Both the position numbers and the translations under genes were made by a program. A stretch of 64,000 bases of DNA, taken from NCBI RefSeq assembly GCF_932526225.1, contig NC_064044.1, forward strand, positions 6,536,747 through 6,600,746. Direction: 5' to 3'. The DNA is from Nematostella vectensis (lineage: Eukaryota > Cnidaria > Anthozoa > Actiniaria > Edwardsiidae). Numbering within the stretch: the first letter of the stretch is position 1; each line of letters begins with the position of its first letter. Of the stretch, positions 1 through 11,100 are shown piece by piece. Under the pieces are notes generated by a model. The model was not told the DNA's origin and did no database searches. It saw only the letters and a list, made by a program, of their open reading frames with translations.

Positions 1-55
1 CCATTAGCGGCCATTCGGTAAAAATTTACTGGGATTGCATCTTAAGTGTGTACCG

Positions 56-1426
56 ATGTTAAAAAGTATCGGTCTAGCCCCTTCTGCCCGTTTCCGCAAG
101 CCGCAGTTCTATTCCAAAAATGATCTCCCATACACGAGGGAGATCGCTGCTTACCGAAGACCGCGAGTCACAATCAACGTCAGCGGTATGCGCTATGAGA
201 CACACGAAGAGACACTGTCTAACTATCCCGAAACTTTACTCGGGTCACCCGAGCGTCGCCGAACACACTACGACGAAACCACGGACGAGTACTATTTCGA
301 ACGCGACAAGCAGCTGTTTGACGCAATTCTGTTTTACTACCAGTCAAGGGGGATACTTGCTAAACCCGAGGGGGTGGAGGAGGAGGTGTTCATGCGAGAG
401 GTGCAATTCTGGGGGCTTCAGGAGAAGCCGGAAGAAGCAAAGGAAGGAAATGAGGTTGTGCTACCAGAGTGTCCTTTTAAACGGAGATTTTGGCTATGGT
501 TCGAGTATCCAAGGTCATCACGCATAGCTAAGGGGCTTGCACTGTGGTCAGTCTTCATTATCACGTTGTCAACTGTCTCATTTTGTGTGGAAACACTCCC
601 GCAATTTCAACATGACAAAATCGAGAAGATCCGACATGCAACTTCTCATGCGCACAACAAGACCCTATTGCAACGCGTCAATGTAACAAAGGGCAACACC
701 ACTGTCGAGGTACTTGTGAATAAGACCATACGAGGAGAAAGTACCACCTGGTCTACAGAAATAGTGGATCACTACTTTACGGATTACTGGTTTGTTATTG
801 AGGCTTATTGCGTAGCGTGGTTCACGGTTGAGTTCGTGGTGCGAATGTGGGCGAGTCCTTGCACGTGGTTATTCGTCAAGTCTTGGTTTGGTGTTCTAGA
901 CGTAGTCGCGATAGTCCCTTTCTACATTACCCTTGCGCTAAAGGAAAGCACTTACGATGTGCGGTCATTTGCGGTCATCCGCGCCCTGCGGTTATTCCGC
1001 GTCATTAGGATATTCAAATTGTCGCGTTACAGTGACGCGCTAAAGCTCCTGGTGAAAACCTTATACTCTAGCAGCGAACAACTTAGAAGTTTGCTTTTCT
1101 GTTTTCTTGTCGCTATTATCCTATTTTCAAGCATTATTTACTACGTTGACGATAAAGATAATATTCCCAGCATTCCTCACGCTTTCTGGTGGAGTGTCAT
1201 CACGATGACGTCGGTCGGATATGGTGACGTAGTACCGTCAACAATTGCGGGCAAGCTAGTGGGAAGCCTATGTGCAATGAGTGGCCTTATTTTGTTCTGC
1301 CTTCCCACTCCGGTACTGGTCTCAAATTTTATCAAGTATTATCTCGTAGCTGGCGCAACAGATCAGAGAAAAAAGATATTTGCCGAAAATTTGAAAGAAT
1401 TATTTCTTAGAAAATTAAAGGATTGA
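56..1426 (+). CDS. Shaker-type (Kv1-like) voltage-gated potassium channel, single exon
   Basis: This encodes a 456-aa six-helix K+ channel subunit of the plasma membrane that should form tetramers. An in-frame TAG at 5-7 and no earlier ATG support the start at 56; no intron is seen. The T1 tetramerisation domain is at about 38-121. S1 is about 157-178, S2 244-264, S3 275-295 and S5 345-363. S4 is about 305-325 with regularly spaced arginines (IRALRLFRVIRIFK). The selectivity filter TSVGYGD is at 385-391 and S6 about 400-425. Four N-glycosylation sequons lie in the S1-S2 loop (201, 209, 214, 222). The S6 hinge reads PTP (417-419) where Shaker channels usually have PVP. The short C-terminal tail ends LRKLKD and has no obvious PDZ ligand. 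The family call is firm; which Shaker paralogue it is cannot be told. Confidence 0.95.
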   Translation: MLKSIGLAPSARFRKPQFYSKNDLPYTREIAAYRRPRVTINVSGMRYETHEETLSNYPETLLGSPERRRTHYDETTDEYYFERDKQLFDAILFYYQSRGILAKPEGVEEEVFMREVQFWGLQEKPEEAKEGNEVVLPECPFKRRFWLWFEYPRSSRIAKGLALWSVFIITLSTVSFCVETLPQFQHDKIEKIRHATSHAHNKTLLQRVNVTKGNTTVEVLVNKTIRGESTTWSTEIVDHYFTDYWFVIEAYCVAWFTVEFVVRMWASPCTWLFVKSWFGVLDVVAIVPFYITLALKESTYDVRSFAVIRALRLFRVIRIFKLSRYSDALKLLVKTLYSSSEQLRSLLFCFLVAIILFSSIIYYVDDKDNIPSIPHAFWWSVITMTSVGYGDVVPSTIAGKLVGSLCAMSGLILFCLPTPVLVSNFIKYYLVAGATDQRKKIFAENLKELFLRKLKD

Positions 1427-1616
1427 AATCCTTTGAATATATTAGTTACCTGACCATTTGATGTCTGAAGGGAGGAACGGATTTATTTCCTTCTCTATTT
1501 TATGGTTAGTTTGCATGCTCGCATGCTCGATGATGCCGCTGTGCCTTAAGCCAAGGCTTGTTGTTTTATTCTTTTAAAGATTTTTGCTTTTTTTGATTTT
1601 CGTCAAAGTTTCGTTA
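1427..1616. other. Downstream flank of Kv gene, no gene seen
   Basis: Probably 3' UTR and intergenic DNA. No ORF or clear AATAAA is visible before the MITE that starts at 1622. Confidence 0.5.
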
Positions 1617-1621
1617 CCGAC

Positions 1622-1807
1622 CAGGGCCGTAGCAGACCTCGAAATATTGAGAAGGGGGGGGGGGGTGGGGGGGGTGGCCACAGTAAAGAAACATTAAGAA
1701 AATATTGGGGACACAGCCACGCCCCTACTGGTCATTTCCTTATAATTTTTGAAAATATTGGGAGGGGGGCACGTTTCCCTAGCGCCCCACCCCCTGCTAC
1801 GGCCCTG
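1622..1807. mobile_element. MITE, hAT-like, 5-bp target duplication
   Basis: The ends are inverted repeats: CAGGGCCGTAGCAG at the left and its complement CTGCTACGGCCCTG at the right. Both are flanked by the direct repeat CCGAC (1617-1621 and 1808-1812). The inside is non-coding with long G runs. A 5-bp target duplication with CAGGG-type ends fits the hAT5 group of hAT transposons. The element at 18902 is a diverged relative. Confidence 0.75.
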
Positions 1808-1914
1808 CCGACCCGCCATCAAAATGGTTGGACCTTTATTCAGCCTCTATTCGCAAGTGTGGTTTTAAAAAGATACTTGGCCTTTTACAATCTCTCATCG
1901 ACTCGAAGTGATAA

Positions 1915-2094
1915 CAGGCCCGTAGCCAGGGGGGAGTTCGGAAGAACCCCCCCCCCCCCCCACTGGACTGGAAGGTCCGCTCTAATTATGGAAAAATTGG
2001 GTACCACTGCAAGCTAGTGCGAGCTACCTAAGAGAAAATGGTCCGCTTAATGGGTAAACGAACCCCCCCGCTCAAAATCCTGGCTACGGGCCTG
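1915..2094. mobile_element. MITE, CAGGCCCGTAGCCAGG family
   Basis: Terminal inverted repeats CAGGCCCGTAGCCAGG and CCTGGCTACGGGCCTG surround about 150 bp of non-coding DNA with a C run. A related copy is at 2897. Part of the same family lies at the 5' edge of the tyrosinase exons (23430-23520). No convincing target duplication is seen. Confidence 0.75.
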
Positions 2095-2896
2095 ATATGA
2101 TAAGTATGTTTGTGGTGTTCCTTAAAGCCGCATTGTCACCAGTTTACTTCCGGTCGATTACCTAACAATATCCGATGATTTTTAACGGAAAATGCGAAAA
2201 ATATTACAAAATATTGAAAGCAGTGTGTCTATTGGAAGTTTCTTTGAGGATGTGTTGATAATTAAGAGCGGATGGCCTGTTAAATATTTCGGATTCTAAT
2301 AGATTCTTTTGTCTTTTAACGGTTGAGGTTTCCGTCGGACCTCCGGAGGTAAACTGGTGACAATGCGGCTTTAAGGGTATGTTACACGAGTCATTTGTGT
2401 CCCCTGAAACTTGCAAAGCAATCTTTTGTTAAGTTGTCGGTTGCAAAAAAAAATTGCGAAAAAAAAAAAAAACAGGAAATTAGCTAAAAACGCGCTTAAT
2501 TTCTCCGGGGAGGAGGAGGCGACCACTTTAAATTAGAATTTATATGCGAGCTCATTGCTAGTTGCAGGAAAATAGGCTCGTTTAATATGGCCTTTAGGGT
2601 GAAGGGGCGGCAGAATTTCAGGAAAACGAGGTTGAAGATTTCTAAATAATTATTAATGTTTTGAACTTTTTCTTGCTCACGTGAACTGGATTTTTTCCGT
2701 CAAAGAATATTCTGTTTTACATTGCAATTACCTTATGTTAAGAAAGTTGCCTAAAAAGATATTCCTCGACCGCTCCAATACTTAAAAAGTAACTATAACG
2801 GCGTGTTAGTATAAAATCTAAAAAAAAAAAAAACAGTTAGATTGAAAAAATAAAAAAAAATAAAGCAAAAACACTTATACATGTGTTCCTATCCGC
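2095..2896. other. AT-rich intergenic stretch
   Basis: No conserved ORF, splice structure or RNA gene is recognised. Poly-A runs occur near 2450 and 2820. Confidence 0.5.
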
Positions 2897-3083
2897 TGAG
2901 GGCTTAGCCAGGGGGGTACGGAGGTTCGGAAGAAGAACTCCCCACTCGACTGGAAAGTCCTCTATTGATGGAAAATTAAGTACCACTACGAGCAAAAGGA
3001 TGAGCTATACCTGAGGAAATGGTCCGCTAAATGGGTAAAAGAACCCCTCCCCAAGTCTCAAAATCTTGGCTGTTACGGGCCTG
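2897..3083. mobile_element. Diverged MITE, same family as 1915
   Basis: The interior is collinear with 1915-2094: the same GGAAGTCCTCTA-like and GGTCCGCTAAATGGG blocks. The right end TTACGGGCCTG is kept and the left end is degraded. Confidence 0.65.
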
Positions 3084-3204
3084 GTCTGGCACCTATTTAC
3101 ATACAATTGGCATTAAGAAGTACATCAGTCATATGTATAGATTATTCAAAATATACTTATTCTATTTTATCAGCTTTGCCACAAGGTTACGAACTACACT
3201 ACAA

Positions 3205-3712
3205 ACAAACATAAGAAAATGGATAGTGACATAACACATAACACATAACAGTACAAAAAAACATAAGAAAATGAATAGTGACATAACACATAACAGTACA
3301 AAAAAAAACATAAGAAAATGGATAGTGACATAACACATAACAGTACAAACAAACATAAGAAAATGGATAGTGACATAACACATGACAGTACAAAAAAAAC
3401 ATAAGAAAATGGATAGTGACATAACACATACCAGTACAAAAAAACATAAGAAAATGGATAGTGACATAACACATGACAGTACAAAAAAAAACATAAGAAA
3501 ATGGATAGTGACATAACACATAACAGTACAAAAAAACATAAGAAAATGGATAGTGACATAACACATAACAGTACAAAAAAACATAAGAAAATGGATAGTG
3601 ACATAACACATAACAGTACAAAAAAAACATAAGAAAATGGATAGTGACATAACACATAACAGTACAAACAAACATAAGAAAATGGATAGTGACATAACGT
3701 GCAACACTACAA
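3205..3712. repeat. 45-bp minisatellite, about 11 copies
   Basis: The unit contains ATAAGAAAATGGATAGTGAC followed by ATAACACATAACAGTAC and an A run. Copies are spaced 44-47 bp, differing mainly in A-run length. Three overlapping minus-strand reading frames here are repeat artefacts, not genes. Confidence 0.92.
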
Positions 3713-3719
3713 ACAAAAT

Positions 3720-4427
3720 GGTGACGACATGACTGCAAAGTGTTCTTAAAGGCGATATACAGTACAGCGGCTGTTTCGTTAGTTAGCGATTGAATTGCGA
3801 TGTCTCGTCTTTGGTACAGTGCAAAGATGCGTTTTCTTTCAATTACTCAATTGATGCTTGTCACCTTACATATTTCCATATTTTTACCTTAACAATTTTT
3901 GTGATCATCGAATATTTTTAAATATAAATAGTTTTGGATAAATATGGACGCCAATATTTTACAGCTTGATGAACTACAGTTCAATAGATTGACAAAGATA
4001 TGTATTAATATATTGTTAAATGTTGTATATGTGTAGGTATACAAATTTTAAACACGATAGAAAACCTAAGAGCTCTTAAACGTTGCGCCACACATGGCCG
4101 GTATGAAAAAGCAGCGGAACATGTCGGTGTGAAAGCTCGGTAGGTTATAGTGCCTGTGCTTTCTTGTATTGAGAACCTTTACTTTTGGGCAATAAACCAG
4201 ATAATTGGTGGTCATAGAAATACTGTTAAAAAGAAATACTGGTAAATAACTTAACCAGCCCTCTTCAACATGACCAAAAAGTAGAGCCGTTTATTAGTTT
4301 TCATTATGGCCCCAACTATGTGACAATTCCACTTCACTGGCTACGTTTATTCCTAGTATCTTTGCAGTGTTGGGCGTCTCCTTGTTGATTGCGGGGAACT
4401 GTTTCGGCGATGGTAGTGTCGTTAACG
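3720..4427. other. Intergenic stretch, nothing recognised
   Basis: No protein similarity, repeat structure or RNA gene was recognised between the minisatellite and the LINE tail. Confidence 0.45.
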
Positions 4428-4451
4428 TACTACTACTACTACTACTACTCT

Positions 4452-4495
<44 letters not shown>

Positions 4496-4505
4496 ATAAT
4501 AATAA
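4428..4505. repeat. (CTA)n then (AAT)n microsatellite at the LINE 3' tail
   Basis: About 20 CTA triplets with one interruption are followed by AAT triplets. On the minus strand this is the simple-repeat tail directly after the LINE 3' UTR, where L2/CR1-type elements usually end. Confidence 0.85.
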
Positions 4506-6290
4506 TCGATTTTTATAGCGCCACTTCTACTATGAATCCAGTGGCGCTTTACAATATAAAAGTTAAGGTAAAAATATTTTATATAAAGTATTTAAACTAG
4601 CTAGCTAGCCTAGACTAAGTAACTCATAGCATCTCAAAATACACTTGATATAAGAATAGAATCAAAAAGCCCAAACTGTCGCGATCTCGTACCAGAACAA
4701 TGAATACAATACACCAAAAACTGGAAATCGACTCTGCCAAATTTTCGTCTTTAATAAGACTTCTTCAGGGCAGACTCAGACTTGATATAAGAAACATAGT
4801 AAAAACAGCAAACAATTCAATAGAAAGAAAACTTAGTATATGGGAAAAATATATATATATTAATTTATAATGCTAAAAATGATAGGTTCTTTTAAACATG
4901 TTAAAAAGCACTTCTGAAAAGATGGGTTTTAACCATTGTCTTGAATTCATTCAAACTGTCGCAATTTCTTATGTTCAGAGGTAAGGAATTCCAGAGCCTA
5001 GGCGCAGTGTGTGAAAATGATTTATAGCCATAAGTTTTAAGATTGCACCTAGGCTCTACCAGTAAGGCTTTCTTTTCAGAGCGCAGACTTCTTCGTGGAA
5101 CATAAGGTGTAAGCAATTCATTTAAATAGGAAGGCCATTTAAAGATTTGAAAGTCAAAAGTAGTATTTTGAAATTTATTCTTTAGGGAATAGGCAGCCAA
5201 TGGAGCTCCTGAAAGATAGGGGTTATGTGGTCAAATTTACGTACACCAGTGAGAATGCGTGCTGCAGAGTTTTGGACAGATTGGAATTTACGGACATATT
5301 TTTGTTTCAGGCCTGAAAGAAGCGAGTTACAATAGTCCAGCCTAGACGTGACAAATGCATGGAGAAGTATCTCGCAGTGTTTAAATGAGATGTATTTTCT
5401 TATTTTTGCAATATTGCTTAGATGAAAAAAGCTGATTTGCATATGTTCTTTACTTGTTTGTCCATTGACATTTCACTGTCGAACCATGTTCCAATGTTTT
5501 TTGCGGAATCAGATATCTCAACAACATCAGACCCAACATTGATGAAACTCAGATTAGGTTTAGGGCGATGACGAGCATGAAGTACGAGAAGTTCCGTCTT
5601 ATCACCATTAAGAAGAAGCTTATTGGCTGTCATCCATCTATTAATGTCATCGATACATGATTCAACTAAGTGTCGCGACAGAGCAGGTTCTTTATCAGAT
5701 AGAGGATTGAACGACATGTAGATTTGCGTGTCGTCAGCATAAAAATGGAAGTTTAGTCCATGTTTCCTGATTATGTCTGCAAAAGGTGCAGTGTACATCG
5801 AATATAGCAATGGACCTAAAACTGACCCCTGAGGTACACCACAGACAAGCTTCTTGCTTTCTGATCTTTCATTTCCGATTTTTACAAACTGAGATCTGTC
5901 AGACAGATATGACCTCAACCAGGAGAGCGCCAAACCTTTGATTTAAAAGCGATGTTTAAGTCTTCCAAGCAGCAAATCATGATCCACTGAATGCCGCTGA
6001 TAAGTCCAGCAATACAAGAATGACACTTTGCCCATCATCAATGGCTCTCAGAATGTCATTTTGTATGCGCGTAAGGGCTGTCTCAGTACTGTGCCCTTTT
6101 TTGTAGGCCGACTGATAGATCTCATGCAAGCCACCGCAATCAAGATGTTGGTTTAGTCTAATGGCAACAACTTTTTCCATTGCCTTCGACACAAATGGAA
6201 GGTTGTAGATGGGTCGAAAATGATTTTGTATCTCATGGTCCAAATTGTCCTTCTTAAGAATGGGATCAAGTACAGCTTCCTTTAGCACAT
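4428..6290 (-). mobile_element. LINE (L2/CR1-like) fragment with reverse transcriptase, decayed
   Basis: Read on the minus strand, this is the 3' half of a non-LTR retrotransposon that copied itself through RNA. In order it has LNPRT motifs (about 6270-5980: FRPIYNLPFVSKAMEKVV, then STETALTRI and LVLLDLSAAF). It then has the catalytic block with GVPQGSVLGPLL and FYADDTQIY (about 5830-5740). The C-terminal region has SRLDYCNSLL (about 5330) and the end motif FSHTAPRLWNSLP (about 5010). The 3' UTR carries a GCGCT-type hairpin and a triplet-repeat tail. Frame changes near 5950, 5430 and 5190 break it, so it cannot be active. Its 5' end is fused at about 6290 to a different LINE. A short copy of its 3' UTR (GTCTTTAATAAGACTTCTTC) lies at about 31480-31510. 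Confidence 0.88.
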
Positions 6291-7290
6291 CTGGAACACT
6301 CAGGTCGTTGATCATCAATAGGAATAACCAGGGACCAAGCTTGCTTCCCTGAAGCACCCCTGCAGGGACAGTGCCCCACTCGGATAAACAATCCGACGAC
6401 AGTTTCACGCGCTGCTGTCTGTGCACCAGGCAGGCGACACCACGTGGGATTTCCAGGGTTAAGGATCTCGCGCACTAGTAGACGGTGATCGATAGGGTCG
6501 AAAGCCTTCCGATAATCGAACAACACAACCCTCATCGCAGCGCCGGACCCGTCGGTGGCTTCAGTCCAGCGATGGAGCATAGAAGTCAGCGCATATAGAG
6601 TGGAGCCGTTGATCAACAGAGAGCCGTTGCTCAACAGAACTGGTGTTCGATATTAAACAGACAGGCCGCGCAAGAATCTCTGCGTATTCCCTCAAGAGCC
6701 AGTTGGGAACTCTATCGGAGCCAGCAGCTTTGTTTGGATTTAACTTCTGAAGTGCTGACAATATATCGGGCTCAGTGACTGAAAACGGCGATGGGTCTAT
6801 ATCGGAGAGTGGCACCAACACAAGCGGCGAAAAATGTTCCATAGGCTCTAGAAAGGCGGCATTTATTGCGTTTGCCGTCTCACGAGCGCTGAGATCGTTG
6901 CAAGCGGCAACTTGTAAATGGGACAGCAAACTCTGGGGACCGGAGGATGGCGTCATGCCGGCCATACGCTTGACAGAAGACCACCATTTACTGGGCTTGC
7001 TATCCTTCAGTTGGGAGATCTTGGAGGTGAAGTAGTTTGAACGGAGACGCTTGCGTACTCTTATTTATGTAGTGTCGGAAAAGACTTAGGTCGCCGGAAC
7101 GGAAGGAACGCTGGCGAAGATTTACGAGTAAGTTTAAACGTCGTATTATTTTGCAAAAGCAGGCAAATGAATATTGTTCCTTTTTCATTTGCACGCATTT
7201 GCATTGAATGCGGCTCCCCTAACTTAGCGGCATGGTACCCATACCACAGTTGCACGCTCCTTTCGGCAAAAGCAATTTGATCGGAAGTAG
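6286..7290 (-). mobile_element. Second LINE fragment, 5' part of a different reverse transcriptase
   Basis: Minus-strand coding remnants in several frames resemble another non-LTR element. KWWSSVKRMAG-like residues are at about 6990-6950. An RT start motif (FSVTEPDILSALQKLNPNKAAGSDRV without the join) spans about 6790-6720. VVLFDYRKAFDPIDH is at about 6530-6490. VPAGVLQGSKLGPWLFLLMIND is at about 6370-6300. Frameshifts separate these blocks. The sequence stops at the GxxQGxxLGPWLF block of the RT domain, where the downstream LINE takes over. Confidence 0.8.
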
Positions 7291-7839
7291 TAAACTTCCT
7301 GTCCCCTGCTTTGTACGGGCTAACAATTTACCAATCAATAAAGGTCAATAGATATTGTATTGTTTCTATATAAAACTGTATTTTAATTTACAACTCTCAT
7401 CTCTTTATTACAATTTGTATAATTAGTAACTGACCTAAAACCAAGCAAATACCAAGTTATAAAAGGTCTCCCACATTAAGCAATGATAATAACGGGATTT
7501 CTGACAAAATAAGCGCGTACCCAAGCCATCAGTTACCAAGACAACAAAGCCGCAAAGCAAGGAACATCTCGCAAGCAAAACCCCTTTCATATTGTTTTCT
7601 TTCAACATCAGATTGATGGGAACTCGAGATAACCAACTGGAGGCAACATTTTGAGGCCTGAGTTCAGCCTTGAACACAAGCCTCTATACTTAGTAACATA
7701 ATGTCTCGCTGATTTTCTTCGTTGCACTTTAACACCTTTTCTATCGGAATTTAGTGTCTAAGTAGAAAAGCGAAAGCTGACTGTCGTCAGCTTTAATGTT
7801 TAAAAGAAAATAAACCGTTTCTAAAAAAACCTTTCTGGC
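7291..7839. other. Intergenic stretch between LINE and RagC/D gene
   Basis: No recognised coding or repeat structure. Confidence 0.45.
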
Positions 7840-7845
7840 TTTATT
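7840..7845 (-). promoter_or_regulatory. Candidate polyadenylation signal AATAAA of the RagC/D gene
   Basis: AATAAA on the minus strand, about 270 nt after the stop codon at 8116. It is the first canonical signal seen downstream. Confidence 0.4.
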
Positions 7846-8115
7846 TGTAAATGCTTAATACGTTGCTTTTTCTTGCTGTTATTTTGCCGCTAAAAGCCTG
7901 AGCGCGCGCTAGTTTGCCACCCAAACAGTCACGTGACCTCTTAGCGCAAGTCCCCTATTAATGAAAAAAGGGTTAATAAAAATTCATTTCTTTCCATCTC
8001 AGACCAATAACAATTTTTCCTTTTCTCACCCTGGTGATTCAATATATAATATCGTTTCTGCAGGTCAGCGGTGTACTGACAACCTGCCATGAGCAATATA
8101 GAGTATGCTTTATGT

Positions 8116-11100
8116 CTAGACCACAACAGCATCTCCTCGACCCATTCCCACGCCCGGCGCACTGCCGTTGGAGTGCGAGGTGGGATGGGGATAAGTACTC
8201 TCTGAAGGCGTCCGGATTTGCTTGCGTACTTCAAAAACCTGTGCATTTACATAAACAGATATGGGGTCAGAAAAGATAAGTGATAATAGGCGCCTTGCAT
8301 TAAGAAATCACTTAATTTTAGAGTGGCAGACAATGGCTGTAAACGTGGGTAAAAAAAAACATTCAATAAATAATTATAATCTTTCTGGCTGATTCGTTTT
8401 TTTTTGCCGTCCAAAAGCGCGTGCGCTTGCATTTTTTTAAAAATAGCATTTTTTTCTGAAATAAAAACGATGAAGACGTATAATGAAAAGGAATCATAAC
8501 TTACATCAGAGATTGCTTGTCGGAAACAATGGAAGTTATAATCGATAAGACCTGGAAATTGAACAAAATTGTGTAAGAACACCTTATTTATACGTTGGTA
8601 CCTTTTTACGGACGAGCCAAGTAGCCTTGCAGTACTACACGGGCTACCGTGGCCACCTTGACAGTAAGCCAATAAGGATGCGAGAAACGTGCCATCTGAT
8701 ACGACGCGCGCTACCGTGACCACCTTGACAGTTTTTTAAGCAAGCCAAAAAGGAAGCGAGAAACGTGCTATCTGATACGGCGCGCGCTACCGTGACCACC
8801 TTGACAGTTTTTTAAGCAAGCCAAAAAGGATGCGAGAAACGTGCTATCTGATACGACGCGCGCTACTGTGGCCACCTTGACAGTTTTATGAAGTAAGCCA
8901 ATAAGGATGCGAGAAACGTGCTATATGATACGACGCGCGCTACCGTGACCACCTTGACAGCTTTGTGAAGTAAGCCAATAAGGATGCGAGAAACGTGCTA
9001 TCTGATACGACGCGCGCTACTGTGGCCACCTTGACAGTTTTATGAAGTAAGCCAATTCATAGATCCGACATGTCAATCACGCGCGCACGAATAGCCAATC
9101 AGGAAAGAGATGGTGCAATAACAGCCATGTGGTCCCACAAATGCCCCACAAAAAGTCGGCAATCGACGCCGAAAAAGATTGGTTTGAGATGTTATTCTGA
9201 GAATCTGGACAAGCAAATAAGCATTTTCCGGTCAGCGTAGAAAGTGCTAGCCCTGTTTTCTTTGCCCGGCCGCTTTAGTGTAGAGTTGAGACTCAATTGT
9301 AGAAAAGCAAATTTACTACGAAGAAACAAAAAAAAAGCAAACAAACCACTTACATGTGCAGTGTAAGTCCCACCATTAAACTTGTGTTTGATATTATACC
9401 TAGGTTACTTCAATTACATATAAGAATGAGACTGTCGTTTGTATTTTTACTGTAAATCTTGACGTTTGCCGATAAAACTTGTAGTTAGAAGTCGGTCGTA
9501 AACAGCGAATTCGGCTCCCTCTTCTGTTTCCCCGCACTTAAATCAGTGCAAGTTTACAAAAATAGCTTTGAAAACACATAAACACTTAGTACCTACCGAA
9601 GAGAGCACCGCTTTATCCTTCTCATTTCCAAGTTTTCGTATTTCGAACTGGATTCGGGTAGTTTTAATTCAACAACCAAACTTGTAGTTATCTATTTCTA
9701 TGCTTCTCTACAAGATTTTCACCAAGCTTGGACAACAAGTCAATTTCTATCATGTTAGGTGACCGTCTTTTATTTCCCAAGTCGCAGGAAAACCCCTATA
9801 AACGTCTATATTTTAGATAAACCCGAGCAGGATTCACAGGCCTCATTCGACATGTTGTACAATTTGTGGGACTTTTGTGGTACATTTGGGTTGCACTTCG
9901 CTGGCTTCTATTTGCTGCTTTCTGATTGGTTATAGTGCGAGAAACGTGCTATCTGATACGACGCGCGCTACCGTGGCCACCTTGACAGTTTTGTTACGTA
10001 AGCCAAAAAGGATGCGAAAAACGTGCTATCTGACACGACGAGTGCTATCGTGGCCACCTTGGCAGTCTTGAGAAGTTAGCCAAAAAGGGTGAGAGAAACG
10101 TACTATCTGATATGACGCGCGTTACCGTGGCAACCTTGACAGTCTTATGAAGTAAGCCAACAATGATGCGAGAAACGTGCTATACGACCCGCGTTGCAAA
10201 AAAAATCTTCAGTACATCGTACCATAAGAACACATTGGCCACAATAGCGCGCTTCGCATGTGGAGTGTTTTCTTTATACATGGACCACTGTTCTTTAAAT
10301 AAAAATAAAGCTACTGGATGGGCTCACCTTTCTTCTCAAAGTTGTCTTCTCGTAGAATACAAACCAAGGCTAGAAATCTGAGAAAACAAGGAGTGATTCA
10401 AATGCTCTTGTATATGAACCCAGGAAATTTCATTATGATAATGTTATTAAAGAGCGCTTTTCAGCCACACTTTTGTTATTGTTTCCACTCCATATTTGAA
10501 AACAAATTATGCTAAGAAATCTTAAAACAGCTATCTACAAAGTTTAATACTTCATATTTCATACCTGTTGACCTCTCGGAGGTACAATATCGTGCTGTTG
10601 TTGAGCTTGATAACAGATGACGTGTCCACATCATATGCACTACCATCACCGTCCTCACGAAGACTAGAGAAATAACCTTATATTAGCCATCAGCAATACA
10701 CACACAATTACCATCACCATCCACACACAATTACCATCACCATCCTCGCAAAGGCAAGAGAAATAACCTTACATCAGCCATACACACACAAACATAGAGC
10801 AATAACCTTATATTAGCCATCAGAAATACACACACAATTACCATCGCCATCACCATCCTCACACAATTACCAACACCAACAATCACATAACATTTTTCTT
10901 ATTATATCTGGTAAAAAAATGTGTGATCATGGTTACAAGTACGAATCCCACTAACAGTAAAAAAGTGTGTGAAAAAGTATTCTAGAATTTCTCAATATAT
11001 GATGTGATTTTACAGTATCTTGCAATATTGTTATATTATTTGGGTTCTGTTGTTCATGCTTGAAAAAAGGGAGAAAAATAGTGAAGAGTGAAATAGTGAA

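Noticed and set aside
35..55. Upstream TTG start for the Kv channel
   Set aside because: A TTG start is unlikely in an animal gene; the first ATG, at 56, fits and follows an in-frame stop.
3162..3738. Long minus-strand reading frames in three phases
   Set aside because: All three phases are open because the 45-bp unit lacks stops; pure repeat translation.
4367..4600. 77-codon ORF rich in Leu/Ile
   Set aside because: Produced by the CTA/AAT microsatellite.
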